Shown piece by piece: positions 9,252 through 16,734 of a stretch of DNA of 64,000 nucleotides. The position numbers and the translations under genes are program-made. Within the stretch, counting starts at the first letter, position 1; each line of letters begins with the position of its first letter. Origin of the DNA: Vibrio tubiashii. GTDB taxonomy: Bacteria > Pseudomonadota > Gammaproteobacteria > Enterobacterales > Vibrionaceae. The notes beneath the pieces are model-generated. The model saw nothing but the letters and a program-made list of their open reading frames with translations. It ran no database searches and was not told the origin of the DNA. The stretch is from NCBI GenBank assembly GCA_000775715.1, contig JRWQ01000010.1:62001-126000 (forward strand), given 5' to 3'.

Positions 9252-9735
9252 CTTATAAGTCCTAATTTACTGTCCATAAATAGTTGCATAGCGAGAAACG
9301 CATCTACTAGAGGGCGATTCTCTTTATTACATCAGTGCTATTAATCCAGACTCATATCCGTACTTTATGAACGAACTCTGAGCGATAAGGACCAACCCCA
9401 CTGATTAGGTCAGTTAAGTTTTTAACCCAAAGTTCCTTGATGAGTTAGTAAAATGATATAAATCCAACTTATGAACGGTGTTTTATTGGTTGTAAATAAA
9501 TATCAAATCATTGTTTTGTATTGGTTTATTCTGGTTATGTGTAGGTGGACTTACATTTTAACTTTTAGTATTTTTTATGCAGTGATGTGCTTACTACGCG
9601 ATCAATTTCAAAAAATGCGTCGATTTTTCAATTTGTTATGACGCTTAATTTGCGAGCTGGATCACGCTAGATTAATTTGAGTGATTTAGACGCAAAGTTT
9701 GTTTAAACTAGAGGAAATGAATTTTGTTGCAACAT
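9252..9735. other. Long intergenic region between ompU and greA
   Basis: About 480 AT-rich bases separate the divergent genes before the greA leader hairpins. I see no protein gene, tRNA or recognised riboswitch. It must hold the ompU promoter and 5' untranslated region on the minus strand and the greA promoter on the plus strand, but no hexamer pair is convincing enough to call. The one recognisable motif is the ToxR-like repeat at 9563-9577. Confidence 0.6.
9563..9577 (-). promoter_or_regulatory. Candidate ToxR box upstream of ompU
   Basis: On the minus strand the sequence is TAAAA-N5-TAAAA, an exact match to the TNAAA-N5-TNAAA direct repeat described for ToxR. It lies about 310 bases upstream of the ompU start codon. 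Such short A-rich repeats arise by chance in AT-rich DNA, so this is only a candidate. Confidence 0.35.
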
Positions 9736-9770
9736 CTACCTAGTCCACTGGATTGGGTAGTTTTGTTTTG
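9736..9770 (+). terminator. Terminator-like hairpin inside the greA leader (GraL-like attenuator)
   Basis: CTACCTAGTCC (9736-9746) pairs with GGATTGGGTAG (9750-9760) over 11 bp including two G-U pairs, with a three-base loop, and is followed directly by TTTTGTTTTG. This is the form of an intrinsic terminator but lies only 31-65 bases before the greA start codon. In E. coli early termination in the greA leader produces the small RNA GraL; this may be the Vibrio equivalent. Confidence 0.6.
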
Positions 9771-9788
9771 TCCAAAGATTGCTTTGGA
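9771..9788 (+). promoter_or_regulatory. Second hairpin next to the greA ribosome binding site
   Basis: TCCAAAG and CTTTGGA form a perfect 7-bp stem with loop ATTG, ending two bases before the Shine-Dalgarno GAGG at 9791-9794. It could adjust access of ribosomes to greA mRNA. Confidence 0.5.
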
Positions 9789-9800
9789 ATGAGGTAAATA

Positions 9801-10274
9801 ATGGAAAAAGTGCCAATGACACTGCGTGGTGAACAAAAGCTACGTGAAGAACTCGATCGACTATTAAAGCTTCGCCCACAGATTTCTGAAGCCATTGCAG
9901 AGGCTCGTGAGCTAGGCGATCTTAAAGAGAATGCAGAATACCACGCAGCTCGCGAAGAACAGGGGATCTGTGAAGCTCAAATTCGTGATATCGAGTACAA
10001 ACTATCTGTTGCTCAGGTTATCGACGTAACTAAGATGGATAACTCGGGTAAGGTTATCTTTGGTTCGACAGTCACTCTGATTGACTGTGATACAGAGGAA
10101 GAGAAAACTTACCAAATCGTTGGTGATGATGAAGCTGACATCAAAGCGGGACGTATTTCGGTGAGTTCACCAATAGCTCGTGGCCTAATCGGCAAGATGG
10201 AAGGTGATGAAGTGGTTATCTCGACTCCAGGTGGAGATCGTGACTTTGAAATCGATCGCGTAGAGTACATCTAA
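9801..10274 (+). CDS. greA: Transcription elongation factor GreA
   Basis: The 157-residue protein enters the secondary channel of stalled RNA polymerase and stimulates cleavage of backtracked RNA. Residues 1-75 form the N-terminal antiparallel coiled coil, with the acidic tip in the [14 protein letters not shown] segment, which supplies the residues that help the polymerase cleave RNA. The remainder is the FKBP-like C-terminal domain. Length and sequence match E. coli GreA closely. GAGG precedes the ATG. The gene stands alone, with a terminator-like leader hairpin before it and a bidirectional terminator after it, and its expression may be limited by early termination in the leader. Confidence 0.97.
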   Translation: MEKVPMTLRGEQKLREELDRLLKLRPQISEAIAEARELGDLKENAEYHAAREEQGICEAQIRDIEYKLSVAQVIDVTKMDNSGKVIFGSTVTLIDCDTEEEKTYQIVGDDEADIKAGRISVSSPIARGLIGKMEGDEVVISTPGGDRDFEIDRVEYI

Positions 10275-10300
10275 GCTAATATTTAAACACCAAATATCAA

Positions 10301-10327
10301 AAAAGGTCGCATCGGCGACCTTTTTTC
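10301..10327. terminator. Bidirectional terminator between greA and yhbY
   Basis: GGTCGC (10305-10310) and GCGACC (10315-10320) flank the loop ATCG, with A runs before and six T after. It can serve both convergent genes. Confidence 0.88.
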
Positions 10328-10345
10328 TTGCTCATGAAAGTAATG

Positions 10346-10642
10346 TTACTTACGTGGCAACTCGATTTTACGCTCTTCCGATTGGCGGAATAGAACTAAA
10401 GTTTTACCGATTACTTGTACCTTCTCTGCACGAGTTTCACGTACAATAGCTTCAATAATCAGGGTCTTAGTTTCGCGATCTTCAGACGCTACTTTAATTT
10501 TGATTAGCTCGTGGTGATCAAGAGCAATTTCAATTTCCGCTAGAACAGCTTCAGTTAGTCCATTTGCGCCCATAAGCACAACAGGTTTTAGACTGTGCGC
10601 TAGGCCTTTTAGATGCTGCTTTTGTTTGGTGCTTAGGTTCAT
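10346..10642 (-). CDS. yhbY: Ribosome assembly RNA-binding protein YhbY (CRM domain)
   Basis: The 98-residue protein is a single CRM domain that binds pre-50S ribosomal RNA. I start it at the ATG at 10642, because the E. coli protein begins with the same MNLSTKQKQHLKGLAH and the 18 extra upstream codons are not conserved in that family. The GANG loop characteristic of the domain (GxxG-like, in LMGANGL) is present near residue 27. It is divergent from rlmE, another 50S maturation gene, across 113 bp, and convergent with greA. Confidence 0.93.
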   Translation of the reverse strand: MNLSTKQKQHLKGLAHSLKPVVLMGANGLTEAVLAEIEIALDHHELIKIKVASEDRETKTLIIEAIVRETRAEKVQVIGKTLVLFRQSEERKIELPRK

Positions 10643-10755
10643 TACGCGGCCAATTTTCTTTACTATAAGGGTTGAAAAATACCATTTTAACGCCATCTAA
10701 CCCTGAAGACTATAATTTATTGGGTTAGTTGTTCTCTCTATCTATTAGGTAACAA

Positions 10756-11385
10756 ATGAGTAAACAAAAACATTCTGCTAGCTCAGGGCGCTGGTTGAAA
10801 GAACATTTTGATGATAAATACGCCAACGAAGCACGTAAAAAGGGCTACCGTTCGCGTGCATATTTCAAGATGGAAGAGATTCAAACTAAGGATAAACTGC
10901 TTAAACCTGGCATGACGGTTGTCGATTTAGGTGCTGCTCCCGGTGGTTGGTCTCAATATGCTGCTAAGATAGTAGGAGAGGGTGGGCAAATCATTGCATG
11001 TGATTTGCTACCGATGGACCCAATTGCCGGTGTGAGTTTCCTACAAGGTGATTTTCGCGATGACGCTGTGTTAGAAGCTCTGCTTGATCGTATTCAACCT
11101 TCTATGGTTGATGTGGTTATGTCAGATATGGCACCTAACATTGCAGGCAATAATTCGGTCGATCAACCTCGAGCAATGTATTTAGTAGAATTGGCTTTAG
11201 ATATGTGTCGACAAGTTCTAGCCCCTAATGGTAGCTTTGTCGTTAAAGTGTTTCAGGGCGAAGGCTTTGATCAATTCGTAAAAGAAATCCGAAACACGTT
11301 TAAAGTCGTAAAAATCAGAAAACCAGACTCTTCGCGAGCTCGCTCAAGAGAAGTCTTTGTTGTAGCCACTGGTTACAAAGGTTAA
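10756..11385 (+). CDS. rlmE: 23S rRNA (U2552-2'-O)-methyltransferase RlmE (RrmJ/FtsJ)
   Basis: The 209-residue enzyme methylates the ribose of U2552 in the A-loop of 23S rRNA in a late step of 50S assembly, using S-adenosylmethionine. The SAM-binding motif [12 protein letters not shown] is near residue 57. The K-D-K-E-type catalytic residues fall in the expected blocks, including the lysines in the N-terminal RAYFKM and VVKVFQG segments. Length equals the E. coli enzyme. ftsH starts 98 bp downstream, the conserved rlmE-ftsH order; both are heat-shock genes in E. coli. I did not see a convincing sigma-32 promoter here. Confidence 0.96.
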   Translation: MSKQKHSASSGRWLKEHFDDKYANEARKKGYRSRAYFKMEEIQTKDKLLKPGMTVVDLGAAPGGWSQYAAKIVGEGGQIIACDLLPMDPIAGVSFLQGDFRDDAVLEALLDRIQPSMVDVVMSDMAPNIAGNNSVDQPRAMYLVELALDMCRQVLAPNGSFVVKVFQGEGFDQFVKEIRNTFKVVKIRKPDSSRARSREVFVVATGYKG

Positions 11386-11483
11386 CTATTTGCCCCTTGA
11401 TGGGCTAGTTAACACTATAGCTACAGGTTATAAACTGTAGTACCCTACCTTTAATTACAATTAGTTATCGAGAGGCTGACACC

Positions 11484-13469
11484 TTGAGTGACATGGCAAA
11501 AAATTTAATTCTGTGGCTTGTTATCGCTGTCGTATTGATGTCGGTTTTCCAGAGCTTTGGCCCTGGGGAGAGCAATGGCAGAGCGGTGGACTACACCACA
11601 TTTGTACAGGAAGTTGGCCAAGGCCAGATTCAGGAAGCAACTTTTAAAGACGGTGAAATTACCTTCACTCGTCGTGGCGGCGGCTCGCGTTATGTAACTT
11701 ACATGCCAGTCTACGACCAGAAGCTACTTGATGACTTAATTAACCAAAATGTGAAAGTACAGGGCACACCTCCAGAAGAGCAAAGCCTGCTAGGTACAAT
11801 CTTTATTTCTTGGTTCCCAATGATCTTACTGATTGGTGTATGGATTTTCTTCATGCGTCAAATGCAAGGCGGCGGCGGTAAAGGCGCAATGTCTTTCGGT
11901 AAGAGTAAAGCTCGCATGATGAGCGAAGAACAAATTAAAACCACCTTTGCTGACGTTGCTGGTTGTGACGAAGCAAAAGAGGACGTAAAAGAGCTAGTAG
12001 ATTACCTACGTGATCCAAGCCGTTTCCAAAAACTAGGCGGTAAGATCCCAACCGGTGTGCTAATGGTTGGCCCTCCTGGTACAGGTAAAACGCTTCTTGC
12101 GAAGGCGATTGCTGGTGAAGCGAAAGTACCGTTCTTTACTATTTCAGGTTCTGACTTCGTTGAAATGTTTGTGGGTGTCGGTGCATCGCGTGTACGTGAC
12201 ATGTTCGAGCAAGCGAAAAAAGCCGCACCTTGTATCATCTTTATCGATGAAATCGATGCGGTAGGTCGCCAACGTGGCGCTGGTGTTGGTGGTGGTCACG
12301 ATGAACGTGAGCAAACCCTTAACCAAATGCTGGTTGAAATGGATGGTTTCGAAGGTAACGAAGGTATCATTGTTATCGCAGCAACTAACCGCCCAGACGT
12401 ACTTGACCCAGCACTACTTCGTCCTGGTCGTTTTGACCGTCAAGTTGTGGTTGGTCTACCAGACGTTCGTGGTCGTGAGCAGATCCTTAAAGTACACATG
12501 CGTAAAGTGCCTCTTGCGGGTGACGTCGAGCCTTCTCTGATCGCTCGTGGTACGCCTGGCTTCTCAGGTGCGGATCTCGCTAACCTAGTTAACGAAGCGG
12601 CACTATTTGCTGCACGCGGTAACAAGCGCAATGTTTCTATGGTTGAGTTCGAACTAGCGAAAGACAAGATCATGATGGGTGCAGAGCGCCGCTCTATGGT
12701 GATGTCGGAAGAGACAAAAGAGTCAACGGCATACCACGAAGCAGGTCACGCCATCGTTGGTCGTTTGGTTCCTGAGCACGATCCTGTGTACAAGGTATCA
12801 ATCATTCCACGTGGTCGCGCACTCGGTGTGACTATGTACCTGCCTGAGCAAGATCGCGTAAGTATGTCTCGCCAGCATCTAGAGTCTATGATTTCTAGCC
12901 TGTACGGTGGCCGTTTAGCTGAAGAGTTGATTTACGGTGCAGACAAAGTATCGACAGGCGCTTCGAACGATATCGAGCGTGCGACAGATATTGCTCGTAA
13001 GATGGTGACTCAGTGGGGCTTCTCAGAAAAACTTGGTCCTCTTCTGTATGCTGAAGATGAAGGTGAAGTGTTCCTTGGTCGTAGTGTAACTCAGACTAAA
13101 CATATGTCTGACGATACAGCTAAGCTTATCGATGACGAAGTTCGTCACTTAATCGATACTAACTATGCTCGTGCGAAGCAGATCCTTGAAGATAACATGG
13201 ATATCATGCACGCAATGAAAGATGCATTAATGAAGTACGAAACCATTGATGCGGGTCAGATTGATGACCTAATGGAGCGTAAATCGGATATTCGTGAACC
13301 TGCTGGTTGGGGGGATAACCCAAGCAATAAATCGGACGCAAAACCTGACGATAGCTCAGAAGGTAAGGCTGAAGAGAAAGCGCCAGCAACGGAAGCAAAA
13401 GCAGAAGTACCAGCCTCTTCACAAGAGAGTACTTCAGCGGAAGCAACTGAGAAGAAAGACTCAGAATAG
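11484..13469 (+). CDS. ftsH: ATP-dependent zinc metalloprotease FtsH
   Basis: FtsH is a membrane-bound hexameric AAA+ protease that degrades LpxC, sigma-32 and misassembled membrane proteins. Two membrane segments (about residues 5-25 and 103-125) flank a periplasmic domain. The Walker A motif GPPGTGKT is at 196-203, Walker B is IIFIDEID, the SRH region follows, and the zinc site HEAGH is at 418-422. The 661 residues exceed the E. coli length because of a longer acidic, low-complexity tail (about 610-661). I use the TTG at 11484 because GAGAGG lies 8 bases before it; the in-frame ATG at 11493 is the alternative and would match the commonly listed E. coli start MAKNLILWL. Confidence 0.96.
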   Translation: MSDMAKNLILWLVIAVVLMSVFQSFGPGESNGRAVDYTTFVQEVGQGQIQEATFKDGEITFTRRGGGSRYVTYMPVYDQKLLDDLINQNVKVQGTPPEEQSLLGTIFISWFPMILLIGVWIFFMRQMQGGGGKGAMSFGKSKARMMSEEQIKTTFADVAGCDEAKEDVKELVDYLRDPSRFQKLGGKIPTGVLMVGPPGTGKTLLAKAIAGEAKVPFFTISGSDFVEMFVGVGASRVRDMFEQAKKAAPCIIFIDEIDAVGRQRGAGVGGGHDEREQTLNQMLVEMDGFEGNEGIIVIAATNRPDVLDPALLRPGRFDRQVVVGLPDVRGREQILKVHMRKVPLAGDVEPSLIARGTPGFSGADLANLVNEAALFAARGNKRNVSMVEFELAKDKIMMGAERRSMVMSEETKESTAYHEAGHAIVGRLVPEHDPVYKVSIIPRGRALGVTMYLPEQDRVSMSRQHLESMISSLYGGRLAEELIYGADKVSTGASNDIERATDIARKMVTQWGFSEKLGPLLYAEDEGEVFLGRSVTQTKHMSDDTAKLIDDEVRHLIDTNYARAKQILEDNMDIMHAMKDALMKYETIDAGQIDDLMERKSDIREPAGWGDNPSNKSDAKPDDSSEGKAEEKAPATEAKAEVPASSQESTSAEATEKKDSE

Positions 13470-13486
13470 TTGATTTAATTAAGAGA

Positions 13487-13511
13487 AACCCCGAGCAAAC
13501 TCGGGGTTTTT
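13487..13511 (+). terminator. Intrinsic terminator between ftsH and folP
   Basis: AACCCCGAG (13487-13495) and CTCGGGGTT (13500-13508) form a perfect 9-bp stem with loop CAAA and a T tail. It ends about 7 bases before the folP start, leaving no room for a promoter between the two genes. Confidence 0.88.
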
Positions 13512-13517
13512 GTGTTT

Positions 13518-14348
13518 ATGATTCTACAAGCAAATAATAAAATCCTCGATTTATCCCAGCCGCAAGTCATGGGGATTCTTAATGTGACACCTGACTCTTT
13601 CTCCGATGGAGGTAAGTTTAACTCGTTGGAAGATGCGCTAAGCCAAGCGCAGAGAATGATTGAATCTGGCGTGACGATTATTGATATTGGTGGCGAGTCA
13701 ACCCGACCTGGTGCACCTGATGTGGCGTTAGAAGAAGAGCTGCAGCGCACTATCCCGGTAATTAAAGCGATTCGTGCTCAATCTGATGTGTGGATCTCCA
13801 TCGACACCAGTAAAGCTGAAGTGATGCGCCAAGCGGCGGAAGCTGGGGCAGATATCATCAATGATGTACGTGCGTTGCAAGAGCCAGGAGCACTAGAGGT
13901 GGCCGCGGCAACTGGACTACCTATCTGTTTAATGCACATGCAGGGTCAGCCGCGTACAATGCAAGCTAACCCACATTATGATTATCTACTCAAAGAAGTC
14001 GGTGAGTTTCTTCAAGAGCGCATTGCCGCATGTGAAGAGGTAGGTATCGGGCGTGAAAAATTGATCCTAGACCCGGGCTTTGGCTTTGGTAAAACCCTTG
14101 AGCACAACTATCATATGTTGTCTCACCTAGAAGAATTTCACCAATTCGGACTGCCAATCCTTGCAGGGATGTCGAGAAAATCTATGATCTTCAAGCTTCT
14201 TGATAAAGCGCCTGCTGAGTGTGTGGCGGCGAGCGTAAGTTGCGCTACAATCGCAGCAATGAAAGGGGCACAAATTATCCGTGTTCACGATTTTGAACAA
14301 ACGCTTGATGCAGTAAAAATTGTCTCAATGGTCAGAGAGAACCATTGA
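13518..14348 (+). CDS. folP: Dihydropteroate synthase
   Basis: This folate-pathway enzyme joins p-aminobenzoate to dihydropterin pyrophosphate and is the target of sulfonamides. Family motifs are clear: VMGILNVTPDSFSDGG near the N terminus, IDIGGESTRPGA, and DPGFGFGK in the phosphate-binding half of the TIM barrel. I prefer the ATG at 13518 (276 residues) over the GTG at 13512, which lies in the terminator's T tail. The only Shine-Dalgarno-like sequence is the GGGG inside the terminator's 3' arm (13503-13506). glmM follows after 27 bp, as in E. coli. Translation start and terminator folding may therefore compete. Confidence 0.95.
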   Translation: MILQANNKILDLSQPQVMGILNVTPDSFSDGGKFNSLEDALSQAQRMIESGVTIIDIGGESTRPGAPDVALEEELQRTIPVIKAIRAQSDVWISIDTSKAEVMRQAAEAGADIINDVRALQEPGALEVAAATGLPICLMHMQGQPRTMQANPHYDYLLKEVGEFLQERIAACEEVGIGREKLILDPGFGFGKTLEHNYHMLSHLEEFHQFGLPILAGMSRKSMIFKLLDKAPAECVAASVSCATIAAMKGAQIIRVHDFEQTLDAVKIVSMVRENH

Positions 14349-14375
14349 GCGTTATAAAAAGATAAAGGAATGATC

Positions 14376-15716
14376 ATGTCTAACAAAAGACGTTATTTTG
14401 GTACTGATGGTGTACGTGGCAAAGTTGGGCAATACCCAATTACTCCAGATTTTGTACTTAAACTTGGCTGGGCTGCGGGGCGCGTATTGGCTAAGCAAGG
14501 TACAAAGAAAGTCATTATTGGTAAGGATACGCGTATTTCAGGCTATATGCTTGAATCTGCCTTAGAGGCAGGTCTAGCAGCTGCTGGCCTGAAAGCAACA
14601 TTCACGGGTCCAATGCCGACGCCAGCGGTCGCTTACCTTACACAAACTTTTCGTGCAGAAGCGGGTATCGTGATTTCAGCTTCGCACAACCCATACTACG
14701 ACAACGGCATTAAGTTCTTCTCATCAGAGGGTACAAAACTGCCAGATGATATCGAACTCGCGATTGAAGCAGAGCTTGATAAAGACATTGAGTGTGTGGA
14801 GTCGGCATTACTCGGTAAAGCTAGCCGTCTGAATGATGCGACTGGCCGTTACATTGAATTTTGTAAGAGCACCTTTCCATCAGAGCTTAGCTTAGCCGGC
14901 AGAAAAATCGTGGTAGATTGTGCCCACGGTGCTACTTATCACATTGCCCCTGCGGTATTTAGCGAGCTTGGTGCTGACGTTATTGCAATGGGCGTTGATC
15001 CTGATGGTACCAATATCAATGCTGAAGTCGGCGCGACTGATGTGCGTGCTTTACAAAAACGAGTTGTTGAAGAGGGGGCAGAGCTTGGCTTAGCTTTCGA
15101 TGGTGACGGCGACCGTATCATCATGGTTGACCACTTAGGCAATAAAGTAGATGGCGACCAAATTGCTTACATCATCGCTCGTGATGCGCTACGTCGCGGC
15201 GAATTGAAAGGTGGTGTGGTTGGCACGTTAATGACGAACTTAGGTATGGAGAACGGCCTTAAACAGCTAGGGATTCCGTTTGTGCGTGCTGCGGTAGGTG
15301 ATCGCTACGTCATGGAGCAATTGCTAGAAAAAGGCTGGAAAATCGGCGCTGAGAATTCAGGTCACGTCATTCTACTCGATAAAGTTACAACGGGTGATGC
15401 GATTGTGGCGGCACTTCAGGTGCTTGCATCGGTAGTGGGTAGTGATATGACGTTGAACGAACTTTCACAAGGTATGACGCTGTACCCGCAGGTCCTGGAA
15501 AATGTCCGTTTCTCTGGTGAGTCAAATCCACTTGACGCTGATGCGGTGAAAGCATCTGTTGTGGAAGTTGAAGCTGAGCTTGGTGACAAAGGTCGCGTTC
15601 TGCTACGTAAGTCAGGCACAGAGCCTTTGATTCGCGTCATGGTTGAAGGTGAAGACGCCGAGTTAGTTCAGTCTTCTGCACTGAAAATTGCTGAGGCGGT
15701 GAAGTCGAGCTTTTAA
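14376..15716 (+). CDS. glmM: Phosphoglucosamine mutase
   Basis: GlmM converts glucosamine-6-phosphate to glucosamine-1-phosphate, an early step toward UDP-GlcNAc for peptidoglycan and LPS. The phosphoserine loop ISASHNP is at about residue 100, the metal-binding DGDGDR at about 240, and the sugar-phosphate site [10 protein letters not shown] near the C terminus. I chose the ATG at 14376 (446 residues) because AAGGA lies 6 bases before it; an upstream in-frame ATG at 14370 overlaps that site. It is the last gene of the ftsH-folP-glmM set and is closed by a terminator. In E. coli secG and a leucine tRNA follow; here they do not. Confidence 0.96.
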   Translation: MSNKRRYFGTDGVRGKVGQYPITPDFVLKLGWAAGRVLAKQGTKKVIIGKDTRISGYMLESALEAGLAAAGLKATFTGPMPTPAVAYLTQTFRAEAGIVISASHNPYYDNGIKFFSSEGTKLPDDIELAIEAELDKDIECVESALLGKASRLNDATGRYIEFCKSTFPSELSLAGRKIVVDCAHGATYHIAPAVFSELGADVIAMGVDPDGTNINAEVGATDVRALQKRVVEEGAELGLAFDGDGDRIIMVDHLGNKVDGDQIAYIIARDALRRGELKGGVVGTLMTNLGMENGLKQLGIPFVRAAVGDRYVMEQLLEKGWKIGAENSGHVILLDKVTTGDAIVAALQVLASVVGSDMTLNELSQGMTLYPQVLENVRFSGESNPLDADAVKASVVEVEAELGDKGRVLLRKSGTEPLIRVMVEGEDAELVQSSALKIAEAVKSSF

Positions 15717-15737
15717 TTACAGGCCGAACTTCTAGCA

Positions 15738-15763
15738 AGCGCCGCCTTTGGGTGGCGCTTTTT
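15738..15763 (+). terminator. Intrinsic terminator after glmM
   Basis: AGCGCCGCC (15738-15746) pairs with GGTGGCGCT (15751-15759), one G-U pair, loop TTTG, with a short T tail. Confidence 0.85.
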
Positions 15764-15787
15764 GTTTACTTCTAGAGCACTGCTCAA

Positions 15788-15817
15788 TTGTTCGCTTTTG
15801 GCGGCGAATTTTATGAT
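15788..15817 (+). promoter_or_regulatory. Candidate sigma-70 promoter for holD-rimI
   Basis: TTGTTC (15788-15793) and TATGAT (15812-15817) are separated by 18 bases and lie 34 bases upstream of the holD start codon, after the glmM terminator. Confidence 0.45.
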
Positions 15818-15851
15818 ACGATGAGTGCGGTTTTTAAGGTGATGATTTGAT

Positions 15852-16244
15852 ATGTCGCAGCAACAGTACTTACAAGAAATGGGAATAGAGTGCTACCAAT
15901 TGGCGTACCCTGAAAGGTTATTGGGTTACCAAATACCACCATTGAACTTGCCAGAAAGCTGTAAATTGTTGCTTGTGTCCCCACATTTTCCCCAAGGTCG
16001 AACTGCGGAGATGTTTGAGCGCGTGTTGAAAAGCATCAAGTTGTCACTGGATAGTGCTCTGCATATCTACCCAGAGCAGCTTAGCCAAATTGAACAGCAC
16101 TCTCTTCAGTGGGTTTGGTATGCAGGTTGTGAACCAACTCGTGAATTGGAGGCTAAGGCACTGAACTCACCACTTCTGTCACAAATCGACGGTAATAATG
16201 AACAGCGCCGCCTACTGTGGCAGCAGATCTGTTCTTATCAGTAA
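15852..16244 (+). CDS. holD: DNA polymerase III psi subunit
   Basis: The 130-residue protein matches HolD, which links the chi subunit to the clamp loader and so connects the polymerase III holoenzyme to SSB. The sequence is divergent from E. coli, as psi usually is. The hydrophobic-aromatic pattern, the size and the position directly before rimI support the call. The frame begins with ATG at 15852 after AAGGTGA. rimI follows 24 bp downstream in the same direction, the same two-gene order as in E. coli. Confidence 0.83.
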   Translation: MSQQQYLQEMGIECYQLAYPERLLGYQIPPLNLPESCKLLLVSPHFPQGRTAEMFERVLKSIKLSLDSALHIYPEQLSQIEQHSLQWVWYAGCEPTRELEAKALNSPLLSQIDGNNEQRRLLWQQICSYQ

Positions 16245-16268
16245 TTCGCTCTAACTTTATTAAATACC

Positions 16269-16718
16269 ATGACTCAAACTTCACTCTTACCCCTGTCCGA
16301 AGAGCATCTTGATCAAGTTTGGAGGATTGAGCGCCGTGCGCACACTCATCCTTGGTCGGAAAAGATGATTCGCGATGTTAATAGCCGTGGCGCATGTCAT
16401 CATGTACTGGTTATCAATGGCGAAGTTGTTGGTTACTTTTACGCGCAAAATATTGTCGGCGAAGTGACGCTACTTAATATCGCTGTTAACCCTAGCCAAC
16501 AGGGCAAAGGTTATGGCAAACAGTTGATGCAGGCTTTTCTTGAGTGGTGTGAAAGCAATAAAGCGGAAAGTGCTTGGCTAGAGGTCAGAGAAAGCAATCA
16601 CAGTGCATTTGGCTTGTATGAGTCGATTGGCTTTAATGAAGTCGATAGGCGCATCAACTACTACCCGACAGTTTCAGGTAAAGAAGATGCGATCATCATG
16701 AGCTACATTTTTTTCTGA
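16269..16718 (+). CDS. rimI: Ribosomal protein S18 alanine N-acetyltransferase RimI
   Basis: This 149-residue GNAT-fold enzyme acetylates the N-terminal alanine of ribosomal protein S18 with acetyl-CoA. The acetyl-CoA pyrophosphate loop is visible as QQGKGYGKQL at about residues 77-86, and the C-terminal YYPT segment carries the tyrosine expected to act as general acid. It is the second gene after holD. The convergent GGDEF-EAL gene ends only 16 bp away, and I see no terminator between them. Confidence 0.92.
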   Translation: MTQTSLLPLSEEHLDQVWRIERRAHTHPWSEKMIRDVNSRGACHHVLVINGEVVGYFYAQNIVGEVTLLNIAVNPSQQGKGYGKQLMQAFLEWCESNKAESAWLEVRESNHSAFGLYESIGFNEVDRRINYYPTVSGKEDAIIMSYIFF

Positions 16719-16734
16719 ATGCAGTGAACAATAC

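Noticed and set aside
10643-10696. Longer start of yhbY at 10696
   Set aside because: The extra 18 codons are absent from the E. coli protein, which starts exactly at the inner ATG.
11421-11440. CTACAG-N8-CTGTAG inverted repeat before ftsH as an operator
   Set aside because: Six-base arms are short and there is no supporting context; could be chance or a minor mRNA hairpin.
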